Positions 17,880-26,731 of a stretch of DNA of 64,000 nt are shown here, piece after piece. The notes beneath the pieces are model-generated. The model searched no databases. It worked only from the letters and a program-made list of their open reading frames with translations, and was not told where the DNA came from. The DNA is from Hydrogenophaga sp. 2FB (GTDB taxonomy: Bacteria; Pseudomonadota; Gammaproteobacteria; Burkholderiales; Burkholderiaceae_C). The stretch lies in assembly GCF_005503365.1 (NCBI RefSeq), contig NZ_SCML01000004.1:62001-126000 (forward strand), read 5' to 3'. Position 1 is the stretch's first letter, and each line of letters starts with the position of its first letter. The position numbers and the translations under genes were made by a program.

Positions 17880-18299
17880 ATGACGATTGGCAGTCTTGCC
17901 AAGGCTGCCGATGTCCATGTCGAGACGATCCGGTTCTATCAACGCAAGGGATTGATGCCCGAACCGCAGCGCCCATCGGGAGGGATTCGGCGCTATGCGG
18001 AAGCTGATCGATCTCGACTCCATTTCATCAAGACAGCCCAGCGCCTTGGATTCAGTCTGTACGAGATAGCGGAGTTGCTTCAGCTCGAAGACGGAGCCAG
18101 TTGTGCCCAGGCCCGAGCTAAAGCGCAGGTCAAGCTCCAAGACGTGCGGGCCAGGCTCGAGGACTTGCGACGAATGGAGGGAGCGCTGGAGGGATTGGTT
18201 CGCCTGTGTGGCGCTTCCAGAGGCAAGGTTCGATGCCCGCTGATCGTGGCCTTGAAGGACGATGCGTCGTTGAGTGCCGGAGCCGGCGTTTGCGCTTGA
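17880..18299 (+). CDS. merR: MerR, Hg(II)-responsive activator/repressor, 139 aa
   Basis: The helix-turn-helix [22 protein letters not shown] is canonical. Hg(II) ligands Cys75, Cys110 and Cys119 keep the MerR spacing of 35 and 9 residues. It is divergent from merT and shares the operator. ATG 17880 is chosen; a GTG at 17847 would add 11 residues. Confidence 0.92.
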   Translation: MTIGSLAKAADVHVETIRFYQRKGLMPEPQRPSGGIRRYAEADRSRLHFIKTAQRLGFSLYEIAELLQLEDGASCAQARAKAQVKLQDVRARLEDLRRMEGALEGLVRLCGASRGKVRCPLIVALKDDASLSAGAGVCA

Positions 18300-18341
18300 G
18301 ACTAGCGCGTTGCCTCATTTCTAGCCACCAAATCCGGGCAC

Positions 18342-18378
18342 AAAAAAAAGACAGGGCCCGGTTGAAATAACCAAGCCC
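18342..18378 (-). terminator. Rho-independent terminator of the periplasmic copper operon
   Basis: On the minus strand, GGGCTTGGTT pairs with AACCGGGCCC (two G-T wobbles) and is followed by TGTC and eight T residues. It lies 37 nt past the stop of the cusF-like gene. Confidence 0.8.
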
Positions 18379-18414
18379 TTCGCGAGAGGTGTCTCAGTAG
18401 GTCGGCGAGTCAGA

Positions 18415-18777
18415 TCATTTACCGGATTGAATGTCGGTGACGATCATTTTTCCGGCGTCCTGAATGACGACGAACTGAATCTTCTGTCCCACCTGGACCT
18501 TGTCCAGCATGGCCTTGTCCTTGACATTGAACACCATGGACATCGGGGGCATGTCCAAGTGTTTGATCTCGCCGTGCTTGATCGTGATCTTGCCGTTTTC
18601 CTTGTCAATCTTGCGAACTTCGCCGTCGGTCATACCCGGTGTGGCTGCCGTGCCTGTCTTGCCTTGGTCCACGCCCATCTTGTTGTGGTCCATGGTCATC
18701 TGTGCCATCGACGGCAAGGATAGTGAAAGCGCGGCAGCAGCGAGAAGTTGCGCCACTGTTTGGGTACTTTTTTTCAT
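18415..18777 (-). CDS. CusF-like periplasmic copper-binding protein, 120 aa
   Basis: The signal peptide ends near residue 25 (PSMAQ), then a Met/His-rich linker leads to a small OB-fold domain of the CusF type. The metal motif reads H68...M76PPM79SM81, so the Trp of classic CusF (NWPEMTM) is replaced by Met76, which may alter Cu(I)/Ag(I) affinity. AAGGAA is 8 nt before the ATG. It is the last gene of the tolC-oxidase-cupredoxin-cusF operon and probably buffers periplasmic Cu(I). Confidence 0.85.
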   Translation of the reverse strand: MKKSTQTVAQLLAAAALSLSLPSMAQMTMDHNKMGVDQGKTGTAATPGMTDGEVRKIDKENGKITIKHGEIKHLDMPPMSMVFNVKDKAMLDKVQVGQKIQFVVIQDAGKMIVTDIQSGK

Positions 18778-18812
18778 GATGTCATTCCTTGAATCAAGAT
18801 TTCGCGAAGGGT

Positions 18813-19304
18813 TTATTTGGCAACGACCTTGATCTTGCCAACCATGCCTGCCTCGTAATGGCCAGGCAGCAGGCAGGCGAAGTCAAACTCGCCGACCTTG
18901 TTGAAGTTCCAGATGATCTCCCCTTTTTTGCCAGCCGCCACGTGAGCCATGTAGGGCTCGTCGTGTTCCATGCCGGGGAACTTCTTCATCAGCGCCGAGT
19001 GCTCATCGAGTTCCTTCTTGGTTCCCAAGACGAATTCGTGCATCACCTTGCCGTTGTTGACGTGAACGAACTTGATCGTTTCGCCTTGCTTGACCTCCAC
19101 GAGGTCGGGCGTGAAGCGCATGTTGTCCGTCATGCGGATCTCCACCGTGCGTTTGACGGCATTCGGCAGGCCGCCGATGCCCCATTCCTTTTGCTCCATT
19201 TTCACGGGAGCCGTTCCCTTGGCATGTTCTTTTTCGCCATGGGCAAATGAGGCCGTTGAGGCTGCAAGAATTGCGGCCACGATCAGGGTTTGAGTGATTC
19301 GCAT
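18813..19304 (-). CDS. CopI-like periplasmic cupredoxin, 163 aa
   Basis: The signal peptide ends near residue 21 (SFA). The mature protein is a plastocyanin/azurin-like cupredoxin with a complete type-1 copper set: His89 (MHEF), Cys144, His149 and Met154 (CLLPGHYEAGM). CopI-type cupredoxins in proteobacteria protect against copper and may shuttle electrons with a multicopper oxidase. Here the oxidase gene lies just upstream in the same operon. AGGA precedes the ATG by 8 nt. Confidence 0.87.
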   Translation of the reverse strand: MRITQTLIVAAILAASTASFAHGEKEHAKGTAPVKMEQKEWGIGGLPNAVKRTVEIRMTDNMRFTPDLVEVKQGETIKFVHVNNGKVMHEFVLGTKKELDEHSALMKKFPGMEHDEPYMAHVAAGKKGEIIWNFNKVGEFDFACLLPGHYEAGMVGKIKVVAK

Positions 19305-19362
19305 ACGAGGGTTCCTATCGACGGGTGGGGGGTGATATGAGGGAGGGAGGTGAACAACGTGA

Positions 19363-20751
19363 TCAGTGCTTCATGGCCGCGCCACTGGGCTTGACCGCTG
19401 TCGCCTTGGCAGGCGCTGTGTCTGCGCTGGCCTTCGGCCTGACAGCTGGCAACGGTGCGCCGGTCCATTCGTGCGCAACGGTGCCTTCAGGGAATTTGTA
19501 GGGCCCTGGGTCCTTGTAGTCGCCGGGCTTCTGATCCTTGCGCACCTTGAACACCGTGAACATGCCACCCATTTCAATCGGGCCAAATTGCCCAGTGCCG
19601 GTCATCATGGGGGCGGTGTTCTCGGGAATAGGCATCTGCATTTCGCCCATGTCGGCCATGCCGCGTTCGCCCATCAGCATGTAGTCAGGCACCACCTTCT
19701 GGATCTTGTTGACCAGACCACGGTGGTCCACGCCAATCATGGTGGGCACGTCGTGGCCCATGGCATTCATGGTGTGGTGGCTCTTGTGGCAGTGCATCGC
19801 CCAGTCGCCTTCCTCATCGGCAATCAGCTCGATCTGGCGCATCTGCCCGACCGCCACATCGGTCGTCACTTCGTACCAGCGCGTGCTGGGTGGCGTCGGA
19901 CCGCCGTCAGTGCCCGTCACCAGAAATTCGTGGCCGTGCAGGTGAATCGGATGGTTGGTCATCGTCAGGTTGCCCACGCGGATCCGGACGCGGTCGTTCA
20001 GGCGCACGTTGAGCGTGTCGATGGCCGGGAACACCCGGCTGTTCATGCACCAGATGTTGAAGTCGGTCATCGTGGCGGTTTTGGGTGTCTTGCTGCCGGG
20101 CTCGACGTCAAACGCATTGAGCAGGAAGCAGAAGTCGCGGTCCACCTCGCTGATGTGGGGGTGCTTGGCCCTGGGGTGGGTGACCCACATGCCCATCATG
20201 CCCATGGCCATCTGGACCATTTCGTCCGCGTGAGGGTGGTACATGAAGGTGCCCGGGCGGCGCGCTTCGAATTCGTACACGAAGGTCTTGCCCACGGGGA
20301 TGGCGGGCTGGTTGAGGCCGCCCACACCGTCCATGCCGTTGGGCAGCCGCTGGCCATGCCAGTGAATGGTGGTGTGCTCGGGAAGCTTGTTGGTGACGAA
20401 GATGCGCACCCGGTCGCCCTCGACCACTTCAATGGTCGGGCCCGGGCTCTGGCCGTTGTAGCCCCACATGTTGACCTTGAAACCGGGCGAGACTTCGCGC
20501 ACCACCGGCTCGGCCACCAGGTGGAACTCCTTGACGCCGTTGTTCATCTTCCAGGGCAACGTCCATCCGTTGAGCGTCACCACAGGGTTGTAGGGTCGGC
20601 CGGTGGTCGGCACCAAAGGGGGGGCGGTTTCCACGGAGGTCTGGTAAACGGGTTCGGGCAAAGCAGCCATTGCAGACCTCGCGACGGCCAAACCGGCTAC
20701 CGAAGCAGCAGCACCTGCGAAGAATTGACGACGTGAATTGAGGAGGCTCAT
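19363..20751 (-). CDS. Tat-exported multicopper oxidase, 462 aa
   Basis: The N-terminus SRRQFFAGAAASVAGLAVA is a twin-arginine signal. All four copper motifs are visible: HWH (130-132), HPH (172-174), HPIHLHGHEF (267-276) and HCHKSHH (320-326, Cys321 for type-1 copper). The enzyme probably oxidises Cu(I) to Cu(II) in the periplasm. A Met-rich segment near the C-terminus (MGERGMADMGEMQMPIPENTAPMM) resembles Cu(I)-binding loops of CopA/CueO-type oxidases. The tail is Lys/Ala/Pro-rich and ends in His. Confidence 0.9.
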   Translation of the reverse strand: MSLLNSRRQFFAGAAASVAGLAVARSAMAALPEPVYQTSVETAPPLVPTTGRPYNPVVTLNGWTLPWKMNNGVKEFHLVAEPVVREVSPGFKVNMWGYNGQSPGPTIEVVEGDRVRIFVTNKLPEHTTIHWHGQRLPNGMDGVGGLNQPAIPVGKTFVYEFEARRPGTFMYHPHADEMVQMAMGMMGMWVTHPRAKHPHISEVDRDFCFLLNAFDVEPGSKTPKTATMTDFNIWCMNSRVFPAIDTLNVRLNDRVRIRVGNLTMTNHPIHLHGHEFLVTGTDGGPTPPSTRWYEVTTDVAVGQMRQIELIADEEGDWAMHCHKSHHTMNAMGHDVPTMIGVDHRGLVNKIQKVVPDYMLMGERGMADMGEMQMPIPENTAPMMTGTGQFGPIEMGGMFTVFKVRKDQKPGDYKDPGPYKFPEGTVAHEWTGAPLPAVRPKASADTAPAKATAVKPSGAAMKH

Positions 20752-20781
20752 GCTAATTTTCTTTCCGTGCTTTCAATGCGT

Positions 20782-21891
20782 TCAGTGACCGGCAGCGTTC
20801 GCGGGCTCACCCCCGCCACCGCCCAGGGAGACAAAGCTGTCCGGAGCGCCACCTTGAAGAACCCACTGCAGGTCGGTCTCTGCGATCCAGAAGTCCCGCT
20901 GCGCTTCGATGGCGCTGGCCACCGCTTGCGACTGGCTGGAAACCTCTCCTAACAAGTCCCACACGCTCTTGAGCATGCCGTTGTAGTGAAGAACGGATTC
21001 TTCGGTGATGAACTCACGCACCTTCAGCACCTCCTCGCGTGCACTCGTGGCCAGGGCATGACTGGACAGGTAGGCCTGGCGCGCCTGGCGGGCATTGGCC
21101 CCGTTTCTCATGCCCTCTGCACGCGGCAGTTGTGCCGCGATGGCCGCAGCCCGTCCGTCCAGAACCTGTAGCGACAGAGCCTGGGCAGGCAAGTCTGGCA
21201 ATTGATCTGGGAGGGCGACTGCGGTGTGCATTCCCGTGAGTCCCAGTGTCCTGATCAGAGCAGCCTCGGCCTGCGTGGCAGCATAGTGCGCTCGTCGCAC
21301 ATTCATCCGGGCGGACGACTGCGCCAGTTGAACCTGGGCCTGCTGGAGCTTGCTCCAGTTGCCCACGCTCACCATCCGGCGACCCAACTCGTTACCGGCC
21401 TCGGCCGCCTCCTGAGCATTGCGGTGTTGCTTGAGCACCTGACGGGCGGCGACGGCTTGAAGCCACGCCTTGCGGCCCTGTGCGGCGACTTCCAGCAGCT
21501 CACCCAGATCGTCCACCTTGCGCTGCAGGATCGGATCAAGCTCGGTCCACTGCCCTTTGGCAATCAGATCCACGTTTGCTGAACCGATGCGGTTCATCGG
21601 CGTGACCAGTTCACGGTGAAACAGCCATGCTTGGCGCACTGCGTCTTCGGGTGACATGAGGCTCAGACCGGCCACAGCCTGTTCCTGGCTTTGCGCAGCG
21701 GGCGCATTTTCTTTTTCCCATTTGAGAATGTCCGCATGGCCACGCTTGTACTGCCCAACGGCGTCGTTTGCCTCACGCCAGTTCTTCTCGGCGGGCGCGG
21801 GTGCGATCTGGGCAAATACGACCAAGGGGAGGGACAGCACAGCCAGAGCGATTGCCCGCAGTGCTGGGGAGGGATAACGTCGATGTATCAC
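20782..21891 (-). CDS. TolC-family outer-membrane efflux protein of the copper operon, 369 aa, GTG start
   Basis: After a signal peptide (ending near VVFAQ) the protein is Ala/Gln/Glu-rich and mostly helical, with two repeats typical of outer-membrane efflux proteins. It is shorter than usual (420-480 residues). GTG 21891 is chosen because AGGAG lies 7 nt upstream and a signal peptide begins there; the longer frame from 21942 lacks support. It is the first gene of the operon, divergent from copR. No adaptor or pump lies beside it, so it may serve the CusBA system at 26.7-31.5 kb. Confidence 0.75.
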   Translation of the reverse strand: MIHRRYPSPALRAIALAVLSLPLVVFAQIAPAPAEKNWREANDAVGQYKRGHADILKWEKENAPAAQSQEQAVAGLSLMSPEDAVRQAWLFHRELVTPMNRIGSANVDLIAKGQWTELDPILQRKVDDLGELLEVAAQGRKAWLQAVAARQVLKQHRNAQEAAEAGNELGRRMVSVGNWSKLQQAQVQLAQSSARMNVRRAHYAATQAEAALIRTLGLTGMHTAVALPDQLPDLPAQALSLQVLDGRAAAIAAQLPRAEGMRNGANARQARQAYLSSHALATSAREEVLKVREFITEESVLHYNGMLKSVWDLLGEVSSQSQAVASAIEAQRDFWIAETDLQWVLQGGAPDSFVSLGGGGGEPANAAGH

Positions 21892-21966
21892 TGATTTGCT
21901 CCTGTAAACCGTTTCAAGCTGCCGGCAGTTTGCAAAAGGCACCCCGTCGGGAACCTTTCGGCTTCC

Positions 21967-21980
21967 TTACAAAGTTGTCA
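21967..21980. promoter_or_regulatory. CusR/CopR-like box in the divergent tolC / copR region
   Basis: TTACAA-AG-TTGTCA differs at one position from the TGACAA-N2-TTGTCA palindrome bound by CusR/CopR regulators. It sits midway between the two divergent operons, about 54 nt before copR and 76 nt before the tolC-type gene. Inferred from pattern. Confidence 0.6.
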
Positions 21981-22033
21981 GGTCCGGTTTCGAACTGCCG
22001 CTGACGGCGAAAATCCCCTCGCTAGGAGTGCAC

Positions 22034-22717
22034 GTGAAAATTCTGATTGTTGAAGATGAACCCAAGACAGGTGACTACCTCCGCCTAGGTCTGCGCGAAG
22101 CCGGCTACGCCGTTGAGTGGCTCACCAACGGGGTTGACGGGCTGCACCATGCTCTGGAGGGCGACCACGACCTCATCATCCTGGACGTCATGCTTCCAGG
22201 CATGGTTGGGTGGCAGATCCTCAAGGATTTGCGCGAACAAGGTCGCCAGATGCCCGTGTTGTTCCTGACGGCCAAGGACCATGTGGATGACCGTGTAAAA
22301 GGGCTGGAACTGGGTGCGGATGACTATCTGGTCAAACCTTTCTCGTTCTCCGAGCTTCTGGCACGGGTGCGCACCCTCCTGCGCCGGGGGCGCTCGGGTA
22401 TGGAGCCCACCACCCTGCAGGTCGCGGATCTGAAGCTGGATTTGCTGCGCCGTCGGGTTACCCGCGCGGGCAAACGCATCGACCTGACCGCCAAGGAGTT
22501 TGGTTTGCTGGAGCTGTTGATGCGCCGCAAGGGTGAGGTTTTGCCTCGCTCGCTGATCGCCTCTCAGGTGTGGGACGTCAATTTCGACAGCGACACCAAC
22601 GTCATAGAGGTGGCCATGCGGCGACTGCGTGCCAAGGTGGACGATGGGTTCGACTGCCGTCTCTTGCAGACGGTTCGAGGTATGGGTTACGTGCTAGAAG
22701 AGTCGGAGCCATCTTGA
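22034..22717 (+). CDS. copR: CopR/CusR-type OmpR-family response regulator, 227 aa
   Basis: The receiver domain has phospho-acceptor Asp51 ([10 protein letters not shown]) and Lys in VKPFSF. It is followed by an OmpR winged helix ([19 protein letters not shown] ... SLIASQVWD) that closely matches copper regulators. GTG 22034 is chosen with AGGAG 5 nt upstream. It overlaps copS by one nucleotide (TGATG). It probably activates the divergent periplasmic copper operon and perhaps cusCBA. Confidence 0.9.
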   Translation: MKILIVEDEPKTGDYLRLGLREAGYAVEWLTNGVDGLHHALEGDHDLIILDVMLPGMVGWQILKDLREQGRQMPVLFLTAKDHVDDRVKGLELGADDYLVKPFSFSELLARVRTLLRRGRSGMEPTTLQVADLKLDLLRRRVTRAGKRIDLTAKEFGLLELLMRRKGEVLPRSLIASQVWDVNFDSDTNVIEVAMRRLRAKVDDGFDCRLLQTVRGMGYVLEESEPS

Positions 22718-24105
22718 TGATCCGGCGCTTGACCCTCACCGCCCGCCTGACTGTTCTCTACACCCTGGTTTCAGCCTCGGTTCTCCTTGGCCTCGGAGTC
22801 CTGGTTGCGTGGTCCACCCATTTGCACTTCGTCGATCTCGACCGTCACTATCTGCAGGACAAGGTGCAACTGATCCAGAGGATCGTGGATGAGACGCCAA
22901 GCACCGCCGAGCTTACCGCCAAGCTTGATGAAATGCTGGACAGCCACCACGGCCTGTTCATCGCAATCACTCGTGACAATGAACAACTGTTTGGGACAAG
23001 CCGCATCTCTTTTCCACCCGAGCTCGCCGCTCGAAGCACCATAGGCCAGCCCATGGACTGGGCCGATGGCGAACGACAATTGCGCGGATTGAGCACTGAG
23101 TTGTCGACAGACCAGGTGCCTGGCGGACTTGCAAGTTCAATGAAGCGCATTCGCTTGTCACTCGCCCTGGACACGCAACACCACGACCATTTCATGCAGG
23201 TATTGCGCCAGCAGTTGGCGATATACGTGCTGATTGCCACCCTGCTCAGTGGTTTGCTGGGTTGGTGGGCTGCGCGCCGCGGCCTGGCCCCACTGCGGAT
23301 CATGAAGGAGCGAGCGCTCAAGGTGACCGCCCACAAGCTCGACCAGCGGATGCCTATCGAGGCGGTGCCTGTCGAGATGGCAGAACTGGCCAACAGCCTC
23401 AACACGATGCTGGAGCGATTGGAACTGGATTTTGCGAAGCTGATGGAGTTCTCAAGCGACCTCGCACATGAGCTGCGCACACCCATCACCAACTTGTTGA
23501 CACAGACCCAGGTATCCCTCTCACAACGCCGCGATTCAGACACCTACCGCGACATCCTCGCCTCCAACGCCGAAGAGCTCCAGCGCTTGGCGCGCATGGT
23601 GTCCGACATGCTGTTTCTTGCGAAGACCGACCACGGCATCCATCTCCCGAATCGAGAAAATGTCGCGCTGGACGGCGAGGTAGCGAGCCTGCTGGATTTC
23701 TACGATGCCGTCGCTGAGGAAAAAGAGGTTCGCCTCAGAGTGGCGGGGTCCGGCTCAGTGGCGGGCGATCGCCTGATGATCCGGCAGGCCATCAGCAACC
23801 TGCTCTCCAACGCACTGCGGCACTCGCACCCTCGCAGCGATATTGAACTGGCCATCAATCCTATCGAGGACGGCATCACCTTGTGTGTGACCAATTCGGG
23901 CGACCAGATCGATGCTTCTGATCTGCCACGGTTGTTCGATCGGTTCTACCGAGTAGACAAGTCGCGCACCCATCCTTCATCGGATGGCGCTGGCCTGGGC
24001 TTGGCCATCACCAAGGCCATCATGCTCGCCCATGGCGGCAGCGTATCGGTCACCTCGACAGCAGAAGAAACGAAATTTTGTTTGCGGTTTCCGCGTCAGC
24101 GCTGA
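22717..24105 (+). CDS. copS: CopS/CusS-type copper sensor histidine kinase, 462 aa
   Basis: Two membrane segments (about 12-34 and 165-190) enclose a periplasmic sensor loop. A HAMP domain, the H-box DLAHELRTPITNLL (His near 251), N-box and G-box (DGAGLGLAI) follow. It senses periplasmic Cu/Ag and phosphorylates CopR. The ATG overlaps the copR stop. Confidence 0.9.
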   Translation: MIRRLTLTARLTVLYTLVSASVLLGLGVLVAWSTHLHFVDLDRHYLQDKVQLIQRIVDETPSTAELTAKLDEMLDSHHGLFIAITRDNEQLFGTSRISFPPELAARSTIGQPMDWADGERQLRGLSTELSTDQVPGGLASSMKRIRLSLALDTQHHDHFMQVLRQQLAIYVLIATLLSGLLGWWAARRGLAPLRIMKERALKVTAHKLDQRMPIEAVPVEMAELANSLNTMLERLELDFAKLMEFSSDLAHELRTPITNLLTQTQVSLSQRRDSDTYRDILASNAEELQRLARMVSDMLFLAKTDHGIHLPNRENVALDGEVASLLDFYDAVAEEKEVRLRVAGSGSVAGDRLMIRQAISNLLSNALRHSHPRSDIELAINPIEDGITLCVTNSGDQIDASDLPRLFDRFYRVDKSRTHPSSDGAGLGLAITKAIMLAHGGSVSVTSTAEETKFCLRFPRQR

Positions 24106-24176
24106 AAGGGCTTTGTCACTCTATCCACCGCCAGCCTTGCCGAGCTGGAGGCAACCTACATCATTGCCTTTGCCGA

Positions 24177-24578
24177 TCATTTCTGTTTCGCGAGCCAATT
24201 GTCGAACTGTGCAATCTCCTTCTTTTGCGCTGCGATGATCTGCTTGGCCATGGCCTTCATTTCGGGAGACTTTCCATTCTTGAGTTCCATCTCGGCCATG
24301 TTCAGGGCTTGTTGATGGTGAATCTTCATCATCATTGCGAAGTCCTTGTCGGTGTTGCCGGTCATCGGCATCCTCTGCATCTCCTCCATTCCCATCATCA
24401 TGGAGGCCTTCATGTCTGCAACACCAGCTCCACCCTTGTGCATGTCCCCCATGGGCGTGCTCACCGAAGGGTTTGTTGCCGGTGGGCTTTGGGCCTGAGC
24501 GGAAGCCGACACCCCCCAGAGTGCTGTCAGTGCGACGAGACACAACGCGTGCAATGGAACAAGCTTGGCGCGTTTCAT
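24177..24578 (-). CDS. DUF305 periplasmic protein (CopM-like), 133 aa
   Basis: A signal peptide (ending near SASAQ) is followed by a Met-rich linker and a four-helix DUF305 domain (MMKIHHQQALNMAEMELKNG ... AQKKEIAQFDNWL). DUF305 proteins such as CopM bind copper in the periplasm through Met/His. AAGGAG precedes the ATG by 7 nt. It converges on copS and diverges from the next small periplasmic gene. Confidence 0.85.
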   Translation of the reverse strand: MKRAKLVPLHALCLVALTALWGVSASAQAQSPPATNPSVSTPMGDMHKGGAGVADMKASMMMGMEEMQRMPMTGNTDKDFAMMMKIHHQQALNMAEMELKNGKSPEMKAMAKQIIAAQKKEIAQFDNWLAKQK

Positions 24579-24914
24579 CAGGGACTCCTTAAGGATGAGT
24601 TAGGTAGAGGATCATTGCCAAAGCGACGCAGTCTGACTGTGCGCCTTCGCACACCCCGATATGGGCGGGGCACCAAATGGCATGCCTGACCGACCAGCAC
24701 GTGTGGCGGGCGGGGAAACAGGCATTAGCCTGCGCGCTCAAAGTTTTGACAGATGACGAGGACCTCTCCCCCCGAACAATTGCGCGAGCGTTGGGCCTTC
24801 CTACAGAAAAATCGTCCCCCCAACAATCGGGATTCGTGACCTCAACGAAACATGGTTTTCTCATGGCATTTGAAATGCCACCCCGACATGGTCTCTCGCC
24901 ATAGAATCCCGTCC
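24579..24914. promoter_or_regulatory. 336-bp divergent regulatory region with a 17-bp perfect palindrome
   Basis: No gene is supported here. The clearest feature is TGGCATTTGAAATGCCA at 24864-24880, a perfect palindrome around a central G, 34 nt before the CzcI/CopL-like gene. It could be an operator for the downstream cus operon. A TTGACA at about 24747 might be a -35 element, but no matching -10 is convincing. Confidence 0.5.
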
Positions 24915-25286
24915 ATGCGTCGTTTTCTAGCCCTCGTTCTGTGTCTGCTGATCCCTCTGCAGGGGTTTGCTGCGCCGCAGAAGATCGAAGAGCCGCCGTG
25001 TCCGATGCAGGCCATGATGGCGATGCAGCCGGACGTCGGCAACGCGGTGGACGTCAACGCCCAGGCAAATGCCTTGCCTGACTGCTGCAACGACCTCGCC
25101 ACCTTCGAGCGCACCGGCCAGGCCTGCAAGACCGGTCAGGCCTGCACGGCGCCCGCCGTCTGGATGCCGCCGGTCGCCGTGCCGCGGTTCGAGCCCCTTG
25201 CGGCCGCGGCCCCGCCAACGCCGATCCTGCGCGCCCGGGCTCCCGGCGCGCCCGCCAGTCTCTGGCGCCCGCCCTCCCTGATCTGA
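24915..25286 (+). CDS. Small Cys/Met-bearing secreted protein (CzcI/CopL-like), 123 aa
   Basis: A short signal peptide (MRRFLALVLCLLIPLQGFA) resembles those of CzcI and CopL proteins that precede metal-efflux operons. The mature part has CPMQAMMAM, a CC pair and two further Cys (QACKTGQAC), then a Pro/Ala-rich tail. The role in CzcI relatives is regulatory or metal-sensing in the periplasm and poorly defined. It precedes cusC by about 100 bp. ATG 24915 is chosen because the signal peptide starts there. Confidence 0.65.
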   Translation: MRRFLALVLCLLIPLQGFAAPQKIEEPPCPMQAMMAMQPDVGNAVDVNAQANALPDCCNDLATFERTGQACKTGQACTAPAVWMPPVAVPRFEPLAAAAPPTPILRARAPGAPASLWRPPSLI

Positions 25287-25383
25287 CCTCCCCGCACAGC
25301 GCAGACCGCCCCGACCCGGGCGGTTACTGCCATCGCGCGTTGACCGGGCTGCTGCCCGCGAGCGCACGCTTCGGAGCTCAGAC

Positions 25384-26727
25384 ATGGACCACCGCGCCTC
25401 TCTCTCGCCCTCACGCGGGCGCCTCGCCCGCTTTTTCAGACACCCGTCATGGCGCCGGCCCCTTCTGGCCACCGTCATCGCCGGGCTGGCTTTCTCGACG
25501 ACGCCCGCCGCAGCGGCCACGCCCGAACCCCTGAGTCTGGACGCGGCCGTGCGCTCGGCGCTGGCGCATTCGCGCGGCTTGCAGGCGTCCGACGCCGCCG
25601 CCGCAGGCGCGCGCGACATGGCCGTCGCCGCCGCACAGCGGCCCGACCCGGTGCTGCGCCTTTCGCTCGACAACCTGCCGGTGAACGGGCCTGACCGATT
25701 CAGCACCACACGCGACTTCATGACCATGCGCTCGGTCGCGCTCATGCAGACACTGCCCAACGCCGACAAGCGACGGGCGCGCGGTGAACGTTTCGAGCGC
25801 GAGGCCGACGCGGCACTCAGCGAGCGCACGCAGCGCCTGGCCGAGCTGCAGCAGGCGGTGGCGCAGGCTTGGCTGGAGCGCCGCCTGCAAGAGCAGCGCG
25901 CCCGGGTGTTGCAGGCGCAGATCGACGAAGCCCGCGTGCTGGTGAACACCACCGAAGCCACCACCCGCGCTGGCCGCAGCACCACCACCGACTGGATCGC
26001 CGCGCGCGAAGCGCTGGCGCAACTGGAGCAGTCCTTGATCGGCGTGCAGGCCAATGTCGCCAACGCGCGCCAGACGCTGGTGCGCTGGACCGGTGGCCCG
26101 CCACAGCAGCCACTGGCCGAGTTGCCGGCGATCTCGCACACCACGCTCGACGCGCACGCCTTGACCGGAAGGGTGGAGGAGTTGCCCGATCTGGCGGCGC
26201 TGCGCTCGCGCGAGGCGGTGGCGCGGGCCGAGGCCGAGCTGGCGCGCCAGGAACAACGTCCCGACTGGACCGCCGAACTCATGTTCAGCCAGCGCGGTTC
26301 ACAGTACTCGAACATGGTGTCGATCGCCGTCTCGGTGCCGCTGCAGTGGGATGCGCCGCGGCGCCAGCAGCGCGAACTGGCCGCCCGGCTGGCGCGCGTG
26401 AACGGGCTGCAGGCCGAGCGCGAGGAGCAGGCGCGCGAGCGGCGGCTGCAGGTCGAACGCTGGCAACAGGACTGGCACGCCGGCCTGGCCCGACTAGCGT
26501 TCCTGCAACGCGAACGCCAGCCACTGGCCGAGCAGCGCACGGAGGCCGCGCTGGCCGCCTACCGGGGCGGGCGCGAGGGCTTGGGTGCGGTGCTGCAGGC
26601 GCGCCGCCAGGTGCTCGAACTGCAGCTTGAGCGCATCAACCTCGAACGCGAAACCGCGGGCCTGTGGGCGCAACTCGAGTACCTGATCCCCGACACCGCG
26701 GCCATGCAGGCCGTCCGCCCGGAGTAA
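25384..26727 (+). CDS. cusC: CusC-like outer-membrane efflux channel, 447 aa
   Basis: This TolC-family protein has a long Arg-rich leader and a signal segment ending near AAAA, and two helical repeats (Gln/Ala/Arg-rich). It would form the outer-membrane duct of the copper/silver tripartite pump with the next two genes. GGAG is 7 nt before ATG. The gap to cusB is 4 nt. GC content is extreme. Confidence 0.85.
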   Translation: MDHRASLSPSRGRLARFFRHPSWRRPLLATVIAGLAFSTTPAAAATPEPLSLDAAVRSALAHSRGLQASDAAAAGARDMAVAAAQRPDPVLRLSLDNLPVNGPDRFSTTRDFMTMRSVALMQTLPNADKRRARGERFEREADAALSERTQRLAELQQAVAQAWLERRLQEQRARVLQAQIDEARVLVNTTEATTRAGRSTTTDWIAAREALAQLEQSLIGVQANVANARQTLVRWTGGPPQQPLAELPAISHTTLDAHALTGRVEELPDLAALRSREAVARAEAELARQEQRPDWTAELMFSQRGSQYSNMVSIAVSVPLQWDAPRRQQRELAARLARVNGLQAEREEQARERRLQVERWQQDWHAGLARLAFLQRERQPLAEQRTEAALAAYRGGREGLGAVLQARRQVLELQLERINLERETAGLWAQLEYLIPDTAAMQAVRPE

Positions 26728-26731
26728 AACC

